Shown: piece after piece, positions 6,295-12,311 of the stretch
How the letters are laid out: each line of letters opens with the position of its first letter
How positions within the stretch are numbered: position 1 is the stretch's first letter
Source: a virus
Virus record (IMG/VR): IMGVR_UViG_3300047094_000555
Location: 1-21,961 of that record
Direction: 5' to 3' (one strand)
DNA: 21,961 nt
Position numbers and translations under genes: made by a program
Notes under the pieces: generated by a model
What the model saw: only the letters and a program-made list of their open reading frames with translations
What the model was told of the DNA's origin: nothing
The model's database searches: none

Positions 6295-6585
6295 TCAACC
6301 CACAACATCTTGGTAAGTATTCCGAACATTTTCTACAAGATTATCACGTTTCTCTTGAGTTGTAAGGTTTGCAAGGACAAACCGCACAGTTGCATAAACA
6401 CCAACAACCTGCATCAGAGAATTGAAAACAGGAATACTATCAACAATCTCAACAAATCCGTGAAGAATGAGTTGAGAAACAATCACGACGGTGAAGATAC
6501 CAGCAGTCAATCCTGCTTTCCTCAGAACTTCATCAGTAATGTTTTCAGTGTAAAACTCTTTGACAGTGTTAAAATTGAATTGCAT
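6295..6585 (-). CDS. CAAD/CURT1-like two-helix membrane protein
   Basis: 96 residues. An amphipathic N-terminal helix (about 7-25) leads to membrane helix 1 (about 26-44), the turn IVDSIPVFNSLMQVVG at 47-62, membrane helix 2 (57-74), and a charged helix ending TYQDVVG. This helix-turn-helix layout and the IPxFNxLxxxVG turn match the CAAD domain, which anchors cyanobacterial aminoacyl-tRNA synthetases in membranes and is related to CURT1 proteins that bend thylakoid membranes. So it may act on host thylakoid architecture. The match is by memory of the family pattern. It is the last gene before cassette E. Confidence 0.6.
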   Translation of the reverse strand: MQFNFNTVKEFYTENITDEVLRKAGLTAGIFTVVIVSQLILHGFVEIVDSIPVFNSLMQVVGVYATVRFVLANLTTQEKRDNLVENVRNTYQDVVG

Positions 6586-6602
6586 TGTTTTGGTTAATTG
6601 AA

Positions 6603-6770
6603 TTACTTGTCAAACTTTTCTAGAAACTCATCTATCCTTTCAATCTTTGCAGTATAATCTGCAACTAAATCGTGATGAGGATAGTTGTAATACTCTGGAC
6701 GTTTAAGGCAATCAAGCAAGTGCTGCTTAACTGACTTCCGAATCTCACATTCTATTTGTATTCCAGTCAT
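6603..6770 (-). CDS. Small unrecognised protein, 55 residues
   Basis: MTGIQIECEIRKSVKQHLLD, then a His/Tyr-rich middle (YYNYPHHDLVADY) and a helical end. I chose the ATG at 6770, 9 bases past GAGG and overlapping the previous stop as TGATG; an ATG two codons upstream is possible. No motif known. Confidence 0.65.
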   Translation of the reverse strand: MTGIQIECEIRKSVKQHLLDCLKRPEYYNYPHHDLVADYTAKIERIDEFLEKFDK

Positions 6771-7033
6771 CACCATTTACCTCGTTGAAGCATAATCTTT
6801 TTGATTTCCTCAAAGATAAACTTCTTCATCTTCTTATCCTCAGTTGCCTCGTATGCAAGATACAAACGATTTAGATAGTCATCTTGTGTGTTAATTTTAA
6901 CCACCTTAGTATTTGTTGTGCCAATATCACGCAAAGGGGAACCTGCTTTTACTTTTGCTTTACCGAAGTTTCCAGAAACAACACCTTGAGTGCGGAGTTT
7001 GGGTTTGATTTTAGAAAGGTTGGAGGCAGTCAT
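6770..7033 (-). CDS. Basic unrecognised protein, 87 residues
   Basis: Starts MTASNLSKIKPKLRTQG at the ATG at 7033. The in-frame open stretch to 7105 runs through the promoter and is not coding. The first 45 residues are basic, glycine-rich and probably disordered; the last 35 form a lysine-rich helix pair (KKMKKFIFEEIKKIMLQRGKW). This layout suits a nucleic-acid-binding tail, by inference. First gene of the unit from cassette F. Confidence 0.7.
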   Translation of the reverse strand: MTASNLSKIKPKLRTQGVVSGNFGKAKVKAGSPLRDIGTTNTKVVKINTQDDYLNRLYLAYEATEDKKMKKFIFEEIKKIMLQRGKW

Positions 7034-7054
7034 CGTCCCTTTGAGGATGCTCTT

Positions 7055-7113
7055 ATTATAGGGCAAACCCGACCTCTCGGCAGGGTATCTGTGCCAGTTC
7101 CACAAGTGTCTCA
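7055..7113 (-). promoter_or_regulatory. Cassette F: half dyad, terminator and TATAAT promoter
   Basis: TATAAT at 7055-7060, 29-bp spacer, dyad at 7090-7113 with a strong right half (GAACTGGCACA) and a weaker left half (TGAGACA). The first three bases of the left half are the stop codon of the upstream gene. Confidence 0.75.
7064..7085 (-). terminator. Imperfect hairpin with TTT in cassette F
   Basis: CCCTGCC and GGTCGGG pair with one mismatch across GAGA, followed by TTTG. A weaker terminator that would end the unit reading 9173-7111. Confidence 0.5.
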
Positions 7114-7278
7114 GTCGTTAGTCAAATGCCGATACTGGAGTTTATCCATATAATGATAAATTGTATCATCATTATAGAACTCATAGAATCTTTGAGGATT
7201 CCTTTCTCTCATAGTTATGAGCATATTCACCCACCGATAATCACAATCAATTTCATAACCAAGATGGAGTTCATTCAT
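7111..7278 (-). CDS. Small unrecognised protein, 55 residues
   Basis: MNELHLGYEIDCDYRWVN, then RERNPQRFYEFYNDDTIYHY, rich in Tyr and Arg. Its TGA is the first half-site of the cassette F dyad. It overlaps the gene upstream by 8 bp. Last of the 7111-9173 unit. Confidence 0.65.
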   Translation of the reverse strand: MNELHLGYEIDCDYRWVNMLITMRERNPQRFYEFYNDDTIYHYMDKLQYRHLTND

Positions 7279-7426
7279 TTTTAATACAAGAGAGTTGTCT
7301 TTGAAGTTCTACTTTAATGGGAATAAGGTGGGATACAAAAAAATGCTCGTATTCATTGTCTTTCACTAATTGTGAAAGATTTTCAATCTGAATAAGAGCA
7401 AGATGAAATTTAGTTTCCTTGTTCAT
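7271..7426 (-). CDS. Possible divergent member of a tandem small-helical family, 51 residues
   Basis: MNKETKFHLALIQIENLSQL followed by a helix with a late Cys (LQRQLSCIKNE). The length and two-helix pattern are like the three genes upstream, but conserved positions are few, so membership is weak. Overlaps both neighbours (8 and 17 bp). Confidence 0.6.
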   Translation of the reverse strand: MNKETKFHLALIQIENLSQLVKDNEYEHFFVSHLIPIKVELQRQLSCIKNE

Positions 7427-7586
7427 ATGCTGGTTCAACGTATGCTGATTTAACCTCTAAAAAGAGTTCATTTAGAATAGAATCACAAATCTGATAGTTC
7501 TTACTATTCAAAGGAACTGCGTTCATTTGATAATATCTTACTGCATCATAAATGAGTTTCCTTTGTTCTTTAGATAAATTATTCAT
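7410..7586 (-). CDS. Tandem small-helical family member, 58 residues
   Basis: Start set at the ATG at 7586 (MNNLSKEQRKLIYDAVRYYQ), which overlaps the previous stop by 8 bp, rather than the in-frame ATG at 7610. It shares SKE, A-R-YQ, Y--C and LNEL in order with the gene at 7770-7931, so the two are diverged duplicates. Two helices joined by a polar loop. Function unknown. Confidence 0.7.
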   Translation of the reverse strand: MNNLSKEQRKLIYDAVRYYQMNAVPLNSKNYQICDSILNELFLEVKSAYVEPAYEQGN

Positions 7587-7773
7587 CTTTTCTACAACAA
7601 GGAGCATCATTTATATTATAATTTTTTAACTTTATAGAGTAAAGTTTATCAAATACTTGATTTACTTTTAAATTATAAAGTTCTTCAAGTCTAGTTTGGT
7701 CTTGCTTAGAGAGGAGAATTAAAGAACTAATTAAAATATCAACCTCACCATTTTCAAGGTCAATCGAGTTCAT
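7579..7773 (-). CDS. Tandem small-helical family member, 64 residues
   Basis: MNSIDLENGEVDILISSLILL, then LEELYNLKVNQVFDKLYSIK, and a CC pair near the end. It keeps the same two-helix spacing as the genes on either side, with low identity. The 4-bp ATGA overlap with the upstream copy and 8-bp overlap with the downstream copy suggest repeated tandem duplication. Confidence 0.7.
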   Translation of the reverse strand: MNSIDLENGEVDILISSLILLSKQDQTRLEELYNLKVNQVFDKLYSIKLKNYNINDAPCCRKDE

Positions 7774-7931
7774 CGGACTTGTTCTCTTTGTTGAGTATAA
7801 GTCAAATCATACAATTCATTTAGAACTTTTTGACACTTAGTATAAATTGTTGAATCTTGAATATTTTGATGCTGATATTTACGAATAGCAGCAAAAACTT
7901 CTTCTAGTAATTCTTTTGATACTTCTATCAT
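7770..7931 (-). CDS. Tandem small-helical family member, 53 residues
   Basis: MIEVSKELLEEVFAAIRKYQ, then a polar loop, then TKCQKVLNELYDL. Aligns without gaps over its first helix with the gene at 7410-7586 (SKE...AxRxYQ) and again over the second (C--xLNEL). This is the best-matching pair in the tandem array. Confidence 0.7.
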   Translation of the reverse strand: MIEVSKELLEEVFAAIRKYQHQNIQDSTIYTKCQKVLNELYDLTYTQQREQVR

Positions 7932-8089
7932 TTGATGCAACTTACAGAAATTTGAATGTTCTTAAATGACTCTGCCATTTGACGATACCCTGTGCCAATA
8001 TACAGTTGTCCACCGACAACTGCAACTGCCATAGCACCCCAAAAGATATAATACCATTTAGATTTAATTTGATGTCTCTTGTTCTTCAT
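7928..8089 (-). CDS. Single-pass membrane protein, 53 residues
   Basis: Basic N-terminus MKNKRHQIKSKW, then a membrane helix at about 13-32 (YYIFWGAMAVAVVGGQLYIG), then a short outside part RQMAESFKNIQISVSCIK. Basic residues before the helix predict the N-terminus inside. Such short N-in proteins are frequent in T4-like cyanophages. Overlaps neighbours by 4 and 26 bp. Confidence 0.7.
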   Translation of the reverse strand: MKNKRHQIKSKWYYIFWGAMAVAVVGGQLYIGTGYRQMAESFKNIQISVSCIK

Positions 8090-8231
8090 TTTTCAGTTTT
8101 TCAAGATAATCAGAAATTGCTTTAGTGAAATCCTCTGCGGTCCAAGTATTGAACATACTTTCAGTTGGGTGATTCTCATCCCAAGAGATGTCAAAAGACC
8201 CATCTTCATTTTCCTTTACTTCAATTGCCAT
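8064..8231 (-). CDS. Small acidic protein, 55 residues
   Basis: MAIEVKENEDGSFDISWDEN, then HPTESMFNTWTAEDF and a helix (ISDYLEKLKNEEQET). The N-terminal strand-turn-strand with GSFDISWDE is distinctive and resembles small conserved cyanophage proteins as I remember them. Overlaps the membrane peptide gene by 26 bp. Confidence 0.7.
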   Translation of the reverse strand: MAIEVKENEDGSFDISWDENHPTESMFNTWTAEDFTKAISDYLEKLKNEEQETSN

Positions 8232-8445
8232 AGTCTTCATCCCAAGGTGCTTTACGTTCTAGGATTTTACGAAATCTTTCTTGTGCTTCTGGGTCTGGGG
8301 GTTTGTTGATTGCTTCAACTAAAGCATCATATGCTTCTTTAGAAACATATATCTTTTGTGGTTTCATTCCAAGATGCTTGATGCACTTACGTTCGTATCT
8401 CCATTCTTTATACTTATACCATAAGTTCAAGAAAATGTGTTTCAT
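8221..8445 (-). CDS. DUF1778/TacA-antitoxin-like C-terminal segment
   Basis: 74 residues. The part from 34 to 69 (VSKEAYDALVEAINKPP, then a helix, then ILERKAPWD) follows the pattern of DUF1778 (TacA-type) antitoxin tails, where a helix plus NPP and a Leu-rich helix wraps the GNAT-type toxin. The ribbon-helix-helix DNA-binding part that should come first is missing. Instead there is a basic-aromatic stretch (NLWYKYKEWRYERK). No toxin gene is nearby. It could neutralise a host toxin, or only share the motif by chance. Confidence 0.45.
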   Translation of the reverse strand: MKHIFLNLWYKYKEWRYERKCIKHLGMKPQKIYVSKEAYDALVEAINKPPDPEAQERFRKILERKAPWDEDYGN

Positions 8446-8636
8446 TTTTCTTTTACAGCACAGGAACTACCAGTGCAGTTTAATTCACCAGAAGTTCCAG
8501 ATACTGTAGAAGTATGATATTCAGTTTTATCTGGTTTTATATTTGCATATACCATACCACCAACACAGACACCAACAAGTGTAAAAAAGATAAGATTACA
8601 GAGTTTCATTTGATTAACCTGATTTTGAATTTTCAT
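8442..8636 (-). CDS. Single-pass membrane protein with extracytoplasmic Cys pair, 64 residues
   Basis: A hydrophobic helix at about 12-31 (CNLIFFTLVGVCVGGMVYAN) is followed by a polar, Ser/Thr-rich tail with two Cys six apart (NCTGSSC) that could form a disulfide outside the cytoplasm. An ATG at 8609 has AGG at 8 bases and gives MKLCNLIFF, equally plausible as the start. Overlaps the DUF1778-like gene by 4 bp. Confidence 0.65.
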   Translation of the reverse strand: MKIQNQVNQMKLCNLIFFTLVGVCVGGMVYANIKPDKTEYHTSTVSGTSGELNCTGSSCAVKEK

Positions 8637-8646
8637 CTCTATTTAC

Positions 8647-8889
8647 TCAAAGTTTATTTTGATTCATCACATAAGAATAATAAGAGTCTCTACCCGATAG
8701 ATTCCAAGGGTCAAAGTCTGGTTGATTCATCATATATTCATCTTGCATTTCAATGTATCCAGCAGATAGTTCTTCAAAGAATGCAAGTCTATCAATGTTA
8801 TCCTCTAATGTCAAACGAAAATAGATTGCATTAGAGAATACAGTGAATCCCCATACAATCATTTCCCATTTGTATTTTAGTAGTTTCAC
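8647..8889 (-). CDS. Unrecognised protein with GTG start, 80 residues
   Basis: GTG at 8889 overlaps the upstream stop (GTGA) and has GAGGTG 5 bases before it, so I prefer it to the ATG at 8862. A hydrophobic stretch (MIVWGFTVFSNAIYFRL, about 10-26) may lie in the membrane; the remainder is acidic and aromatic (GYIEMQDEYMMNQPDFDPW). Confidence 0.65.
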   Translation of the reverse strand: MKLLKYKWEMIVWGFTVFSNAIYFRLTLEDNIDRLAFFEELSAGYIEMQDEYMMNQPDFDPWNLSGRDSYYSYVMNQNKL

Positions 8890-9173
8890 TCAAACACCTC
8901 ATAGAATCCAGCAGTTTTTCCAAGTGGTTTTGGTTCCCAACCTTCGGGAAAATTGTCTTGTATAATTTCCCAATCTCTATCAGACTTATCTCCAAAACGA
9001 TTAGTTCCAGTGCGAGTGCTGACCCACATAAAGTATTTACGATTTGCAGACGCAAGAAACAATTCACCACCAGTATCTTGCTCTACAATACAGACGGGAT
9101 TACCTTCCATAATGTTGGCAAGACGATTCTTTGCCTTACTAGACTTAGGTTTTACAATGACTTTGCGTTCCAT
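8886..9173 (-). CDS. Unrecognised protein, 95 residues, related to gene at 19290-19496
   Basis: MERKVIVKPKSSKAKNRLAN, then a beta-rich part with ELFLASANRKYFMWVSTRTG and DWEIIQ. The spaced residues RK-V-V-P-SS-AK-R, then C-V, FL-S-N-KY and D-W-I recur in the protein at 19290-19496, ten kilobases away, so they are paralogues. First gene of the unit from cassette G. A small beta-sheet binding domain is likely; ligand unknown. Confidence 0.75.
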   Translation of the reverse strand: MERKVIVKPKSSKAKNRLANIMEGNPVCIVEQDTGGELFLASANRKYFMWVSTRTGTNRFGDKSDRDWEIIQDNFPEGWEPKPLGKTAGFYEVFE

Positions 9174-9195
9174 TGGACCTTGGATTTATACTGAC

Positions 9196-9254
9196 ATTAT
9201 AGGGCATCTAAGTCCTTTCTGGTGTGTCCTTGTGCCAGTTCGTCAGGTGTCTCA
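9196..9254 (-). promoter_or_regulatory. Cassette G: half dyad and TATAAT promoter inside a gene's 3' end
   Basis: TATAAT at 9196-9201, a 29-bp spacer without a clear hairpin, dyad at 9231-9254 (left TGAGACA, right TGGCACA). All of it lies within the open frame of 9197-9424, whose TAA stop is the middle of TATAAT. A near-late motif TATAAATC follows at 9183-9190. Confidence 0.7.
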
Positions 9255-9424
9255 TCACTGTAATTGACATAAAGATTATCACCACCAATGTTTAGGTGAT
9301 ACATTTTACCGTTGTTGAGGTAGATTCCCAACCATACGGAACGACCTTCTTCCATTGCTTCATAGTGAATCATCTTCACATCCTCAAGGATGATTTCATC
9401 GGGATTCTTAATAAATCTACTCAT
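9197..9424 (-). CDS. Unrecognised protein whose tail is encoded by a promoter, 75 residues
   Basis: Start at the ATG at 9424 (MSRFIKNPDEIILEDVKMIH), with GGGAGGC before it. The core contains EEGRSVWLGIYLNNGKMYHLN, similar to GEGRSVWLQICRNN in the gene at 10485-10778. The last 16 residues (PDELAQGHTRKDLDAL) are read from cassette G, and the stop is part of the -10 box. An older stop in the dyad, as seen in other units, seems to have been put out of frame. Confidence 0.7.
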   Translation of the reverse strand: MSRFIKNPDEIILEDVKMIHYEAMEEGRSVWLGIYLNNGKMYHLNIGGDNLYVNYSDETPDELAQGHTRKDLDAL

Positions 9425-9636
9425 TTTGCCTCCCAAAACTTACCATCAGGACCACAAGAGTAATCAAGTGATTCCCAAGATTTAGCACGGAGCATATCAC
9501 AAAACCTACTTTCGTTTCCAGTTATAAGATTTGTGGAAGTATTTGGTGATTTACAAGTATCGTGTCGGTGTCCCATTCCAAATAGATGAGACAACCAATC
9601 CTTACGATAATGCTTACAATCTTTACAGAGTTTCAT
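9421..9636 (-). CDS. Cysteine-rich probable zinc-binding protein, 71 residues
   Basis: Start at 9636 (MKLCKDCKHYRKDW), with GGGAGAAG before the ATG. Cys at 4, 7, 28, 46 and 61, with His at 9, make a CxxC-type metal site likely. It ends CGPDGKFWEAK, a tail pattern seen in small Cys-rich proteins of many phages. Overlaps the gene upstream by 14 bp. Confidence 0.75.
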   Translation of the reverse strand: MKLCKDCKHYRKDWLSHLFGMGHRHDTCKSPNTSTNLITGNESRFCDMLRAKSWESLDYSCGPDGKFWEAK

Positions 9637-9811
9637 TTTTCTTCTCCCGTCGTTCATCTGCCCTTTTCCTCATCATAGCATTTTCCTGAATAATCTCACC
9701 AAGTTCCATCAGTTCTTGTTTTAGTTCAGGTGTAGAAGTCTTTGCGACCTCATCATAAAATACTGTGATAGCAGTTGTCAAAAGAATGAGTTGTCGGTAT
9801 GTGAGGTTCAT
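9623..9811 (-). CDS. Helical protein, 62 residues
   Basis: MNLTYRQLILLTTAITVFYD is a hydrophobic or amphipathic helix; residues 27-60 form a charged helix (PELKQELMELGEIIQEN, then a run of R, K and E). Probably a dimeric helical protein or membrane-associated peptide. Overlaps the upstream gene by 4 bp. Confidence 0.7.
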   Translation of the reverse strand: MNLTYRQLILLTTAITVFYDEVAKTSTPELKQELMELGEIIQENAMMRKRADERREKKNETL

Positions 9812-10071
9812 TGATATGGGTTCTTAAGGTTATCAAGAATAGATTTAAAGAAAGAAATTCTATCACGACCATATTCTACATCAACACCATGAGAATTGCA
9901 AAAATCTACAATGTCCTTTTCAATGTCGCTGGGATAACAACTATTGAATCGTGAATATGTAATATGATTCTCAAACTCCTTACGCATAATCTCAAAGAGT
10001 TGGAAGAGTTCTTGTTGTGAGAGTTCTACTTCTCTATCAGTAGTAGAATGTCCTTTGAATTGGATTTTCAT
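9808..10071 (-). CDS. Unrecognised protein, 87 residues
   Basis: Begins with a strand (MKIQFKGHSTTDREVEL) and a helix (SQQELFQLFEIMRKEFENH), then a Cys-containing middle (RFNSCYPSDIEKDIVDFCNSH) and a helical end. Alpha/beta by eye. Overlaps downstream by 4 bp, 1-bp gap upstream. Confidence 0.75.
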   Translation of the reverse strand: MKIQFKGHSTTDREVELSQQELFQLFEIMRKEFENHITYSRFNSCYPSDIEKDIVDFCNSHGVDVEYGRDRISFFKSILDNLKNPYQ

Positions 10072-10072
10072 T

Positions 10073-10330
10073 TCAATTTACCTGATAAAGTTCAAGAATC
10101 CGTTTTGCAACTACAATCGCAAGTTCTTTGTTTGCGATAGATATACATTCGGTGAAAAGTTTTGATTTCTCATCAGTTTTCTTTTCACTATACTCCATAT
10201 ACACTCCACCATTATCCGCTTGGAGTTCTACTTTATGAGTTAGACCTTCTGCTTCATCACAAAGTTCATAAACGTCAGTGATACTATGAACAATATCAGT
10301 TCCAGGAACTACATTGTAAGGGGAAATCAT
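10073..10330 (-). CDS. Unrecognised protein, 85 residues
   Basis: MISPYNVVPGTDIVHSITDV, then ELCDEAEGLTHKVELQADNG and a long C-terminal helix (ISIANKELAIVVAKRILELY). First gene past the -10 box of cassette H and overlapping the 52-residue gene upstream by 4 bp. Function unknown. Confidence 0.75.
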   Translation of the reverse strand: MISPYNVVPGTDIVHSITDVYELCDEAEGLTHKVELQADNGGVYMEYSEKKTDEKSKLFTECISIANKELAIVVAKRILELYQVN

Positions 10331-10485
10331 TTGTCAGCAAGTCCTACTGGTGGTTTGATGTCGTTGAGTTCATCATACAGCATTTTTGCGAACCCGTGGT
10401 GGGGTCTTGTGCCAGTTTCAATACTGGTTGAGGTTGCCACAGTCCACATAATATCCAGTTCTTTTTTATCGGGTAGTGGTTTCAT
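10327..10485 (-). CDS. 52-residue protein with a promoter cassette inside its gene
   Basis: MKPLPDKKELDIMWTVATST, then TGTRPHHGFAKMLYDELND and a proline-rich end. It overlaps both neighbours (TAATG upstream, ATGA downstream), which supports translation. The whole of cassette H lies in its coding sequence, so about the last two thirds of the protein are read from cassette and leader DNA. Either the gene has captured the promoter or the promoter resemblance is partly forced by coding. Confidence 0.6.
   Translation of the reverse strand: MKPLPDKKELDIMWTVATSTSIETGTRPHHGFAKMLYDELNDIKPPVGLADK
10372..10431 (-). promoter_or_regulatory. Cassette H: half dyad and TATGAT inside a gene
   Basis: TATGAT at 10372-10377, a 30-bp spacer with a weak hairpin (GACCCC/GGGTTC), and a dyad at 10408-10431 whose right half GAAACTGGCACA is strong and left half (TCAACCA) weak. 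Fully intragenic, so less certain than the others. Confidence 0.5.
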
Positions 10486-10778
10486 TATGAACGATTGAAA
10501 TGATAATGTGATTGCCAGATACTCATACTTTTCTCTTCAATAGTATTCTTAATGTGTCCTGGCATAAACACACGATACTTTTTCATAAACTCTTCTTCTG
10601 TGAGTTTTTCTGTCCCTTGAAGATAATACTCAACATCTACAAACTTTTCCCATCGTTTCTGAAAGTAATCATCTGGATATGATGGAGAGTTATTGCGACA
10701 GATTTGCAACCAGACAGAACGACCTTCACCAGTTGCATAATAATCAATCACATAATATTGATAGAATGGTTCATCCAT
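10485..10778 (-). CDS. Unrecognised protein, 97 residues
   Basis: MDEPFYQYYVIDYYATGEGRSVWLQ continues with YPDDYFQKRWEKFVDVEYYL, very aromatic. The short match GRSVWLxIxxNN links it to the gene at 9197-9424. C-terminal half is helical and basic. Overlaps the upstream gene by 8 bp. Confidence 0.75.
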   Translation of the reverse strand: MDEPFYQYYVIDYYATGEGRSVWLQICRNNSPSYPDDYFQKRWEKFVDVEYYLQGTEKLTEEEFMKKYRVFMPGHIKNTIEEKSMSIWQSHYHFNRS

Positions 10779-11349
10779 TATTCTGCTCTTTCAGTTTCCT
10801 CACTCGTTCCAAAAACTCATCACTCTGCCGATACAATCCTTCAATCAAATCCTTGATGTCATCAATCGCAATTACATCATACTCCATATTCATATTCTCA
10901 CAACGGAGAGCATCAATCATACATTCAAGTGTCATTGCCTGCATATGCTCTGGTGTGATTGGTGTGCCGTGAGGCATCCCAGAACATTCATCATTATAGA
11001 AAGCATTATATCGTGCCAACACAGTATCAGCACGTTCTCTACGTTCCCACTCATCTTTTTCAATCTCAGCAAGTTTCAGCATAGCATCACCGTGCTTTTC
11101 ATAGAGTTCATCAAGGGCAGCAAGTGCCTTATTTTCTGCCTCTCTTTTTTCAGCAATTTCCAACATTTCTTCGTGCGTAAGATTTTCAAGAACAAGGTCT
11201 TTTGCAGCATCTTCCATTTTGTGCATATCCTGTTTGTAGATAAGTTCTTTCAACCTCTGTTTGCCGTATTCAGTGAGTTCGTGTTTTTTGTTGCGAAGTT
11301 CTTCTACTTCTTCTTGTGTGAGATTGACCCACGGCATGTCTTCATTCAT
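10771..11349 (-). CDS. Long coiled-coil protein, 192 residues
   Basis: MNEDMPWVNLTQEEVEELRN begins almost unbroken Glu/Lys/Leu-rich helix to about residue 110 (AENKALAALDELYEKHGDAM, then EIEKDEWERRERAD). A Met/Cys-rich middle follows (ECSGMPHGTPITPEHMQAM) and a last helix DIKDLIEGLYRQSDEFLERV. One of the largest unknowns here. A scaffold or inhibitor role fits the shape, but nothing identifies a partner. Confidence 0.75.
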   Translation of the reverse strand: MNEDMPWVNLTQEEVEELRNKKHELTEYGKQRLKELIYKQDMHKMEDAAKDLVLENLTHEEMLEIAEKREAENKALAALDELYEKHGDAMLKLAEIEKDEWERRERADTVLARYNAFYNDECSGMPHGTPITPEHMQAMTLECMIDALRCENMNMEYDVIAIDDIKDLIEGLYRQSDEFLERVRKLKEQNNG

Positions 11350-11515
11350 CTTTATACTGTTGTGCGTTAAGTGTTCTCCACATTACAATCTGTTCAAAAC
11401 ATTCTCCAAGAGAACGACAGACAAAACTATCTTCATCAATTCCATCAGGACCATCCCAAATTGTTGCAGTATATCCTTTGGTTGGATGTGGAGTATAAGT
11501 GATTTCAATCTTCAT
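11342..11515 (-). CDS. Small strand-strand-helix protein, 57 residues
   Basis: MKIEITYTPHPTKGYTATIW, then DGIDEDSFVCRSLGECFEQI and a helical end. The order beta-beta-beta-alpha with a SLGECFEQI helix recalls the HicB partial RNase-H fold, but it is too short and the similarity too vague to assign. Overlaps the coiled-coil gene by 8 bp. Confidence 0.65.
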   Translation of the reverse strand: MKIEITYTPHPTKGYTATIWDGPDGIDEDSFVCRSLGECFEQIVMWRTLNAQQYKDE

Positions 11516-11703
11516 TGTTCATTTTGCTCCATAGCATACTCCTCCTGTTGTTCCAACTTCCTTTCAAGTTTCTCAATCCTATCACACAACTCGGTGATAA
11601 TACAAATCAAAGAAGGATAACAAATGGTTTCAATATCATTACCATCTTCCATATCAATATAACGGTGATGGCAAAGTTCTTTGGTAAAATTGCGTTCAGT
11701 CAT
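11512..11703 (-). CDS. Small coiled-coil protein, 63 residues
   Basis: First half has three Cys/His pairs (LCHHRYIDMEDGNDIETIC); second half is a heptad helix (ITELCDRIEKLERKLEQQEE). Likely a dimer. The 4-bp overlaps on both sides place it firmly in the unit. Confidence 0.7.
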   Translation of the reverse strand: MTERNFTKELCHHRYIDMEDGNDIETICYPSLICIITELCDRIEKLERKLEQQEEYAMEQNEQ

Positions 11704-12311
11704 CGTAGCATCCCTTTAATTTTTTCAAGACAATGATTAAATCCATCCACAAGTAATTCAGTATCTACATTCTGACTTCCTGCTGCTGATTGTTCTTTCG
11801 GCAACCATCTCTCCACTAAATCTACAAACTCATCACAACAATCAAAAGAATATCCAAGTTCATCTCTTGCCATATTGTAGAGTTTTTGTGCTTGGTGTTG
11901 TTTTATCAACCTATTCACAACCTCATCCATAGGTTTTGGATTATCTTTCTCATCCCACTCTACTTCATCATACCAATCAGGTTCATCAACCACTCCATCC
12001 TCCTTTGCTGCATTCCAACCATACCGAAAGATATTCCAGGATTGAATATCAAATTTAGTTGCATCTGAACCAGTTTCAGGATACTTGCCGAAAACTTCTT
12101 TATATGCTTCTTCTACTGGTGTCTTTGGTTCTTCTACTCTCTTATACTTCACGCCCATAATGATTGCGTATTCTCCTTCTATGAGAACTTTTGAGATGTC
12201 GGTTTCAGTCATTTTAATTTCAAGTTTCATTTCAGGACATTTGGTTCCAGGAGTTGGAAAAGGAATACGAAACTTTTCTTCTCCATTGGTTTTGAAGATT
12301 AAATCACTCAT
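11700..12311 (-). CDS. Member of the VEEPK / WLP-GWN module family, 203 residues
   Basis: Central GVKYKRVEEPKTPVEEAYKE, then SWNIFRYGWNAAKEDG, and C-terminal DLVERWLPKEQ followed by VDGFNHCLEKIKGMLR. The central and C-terminal pieces recur in the same order in the genes at 13898 and (C-terminal only) at 14199 and 16409. So it is the longest version of a shuffled family. Probably several small domains joined by linkers; activity unknown. Confidence 0.75.
   Translation of the reverse strand: MSDLIFKTNGEEKFRIPFPTPGTKCPEMKLEIKMTETDISKVLIEGEYAIIMGVKYKRVEEPKTPVEEAYKEVFGKYPETGSDATKFDIQSWNIFRYGWNAAKEDGVVDEPDWYDEVEWDEKDNPKPMDEVVNRLIKQHQAQKLYNMARDELGYSFDCCDEFVDLVERWLPKEQSAAGSQNVDTELLVDGFNHCLEKIKGMLR

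Noticed and set aside
6914-6930. Another TTGGCACA half-site
   Set aside because: Coding for DIGTTNTK in 6770-7033, no inverted partner and no -10 box at the cassette distance.
7984-8007. Dyad-like TGGACA...TTGGCACA
   Set aside because: Inside the coding sequence of the membrane protein 7928-8089 and with no -10 box at 28-31 bp.
8831-9070. Minus-strand open frame overlapping 8886-9173
   Set aside because: Alternative frame of the paralogue at 8886-9173, whose conserved residues match 19290-19496.
11342-11515. Calling this a HicB antitoxin
   Set aside because: Only the general strand-helix order is similar; too short, no HicA partner, no DNA-binding domain.
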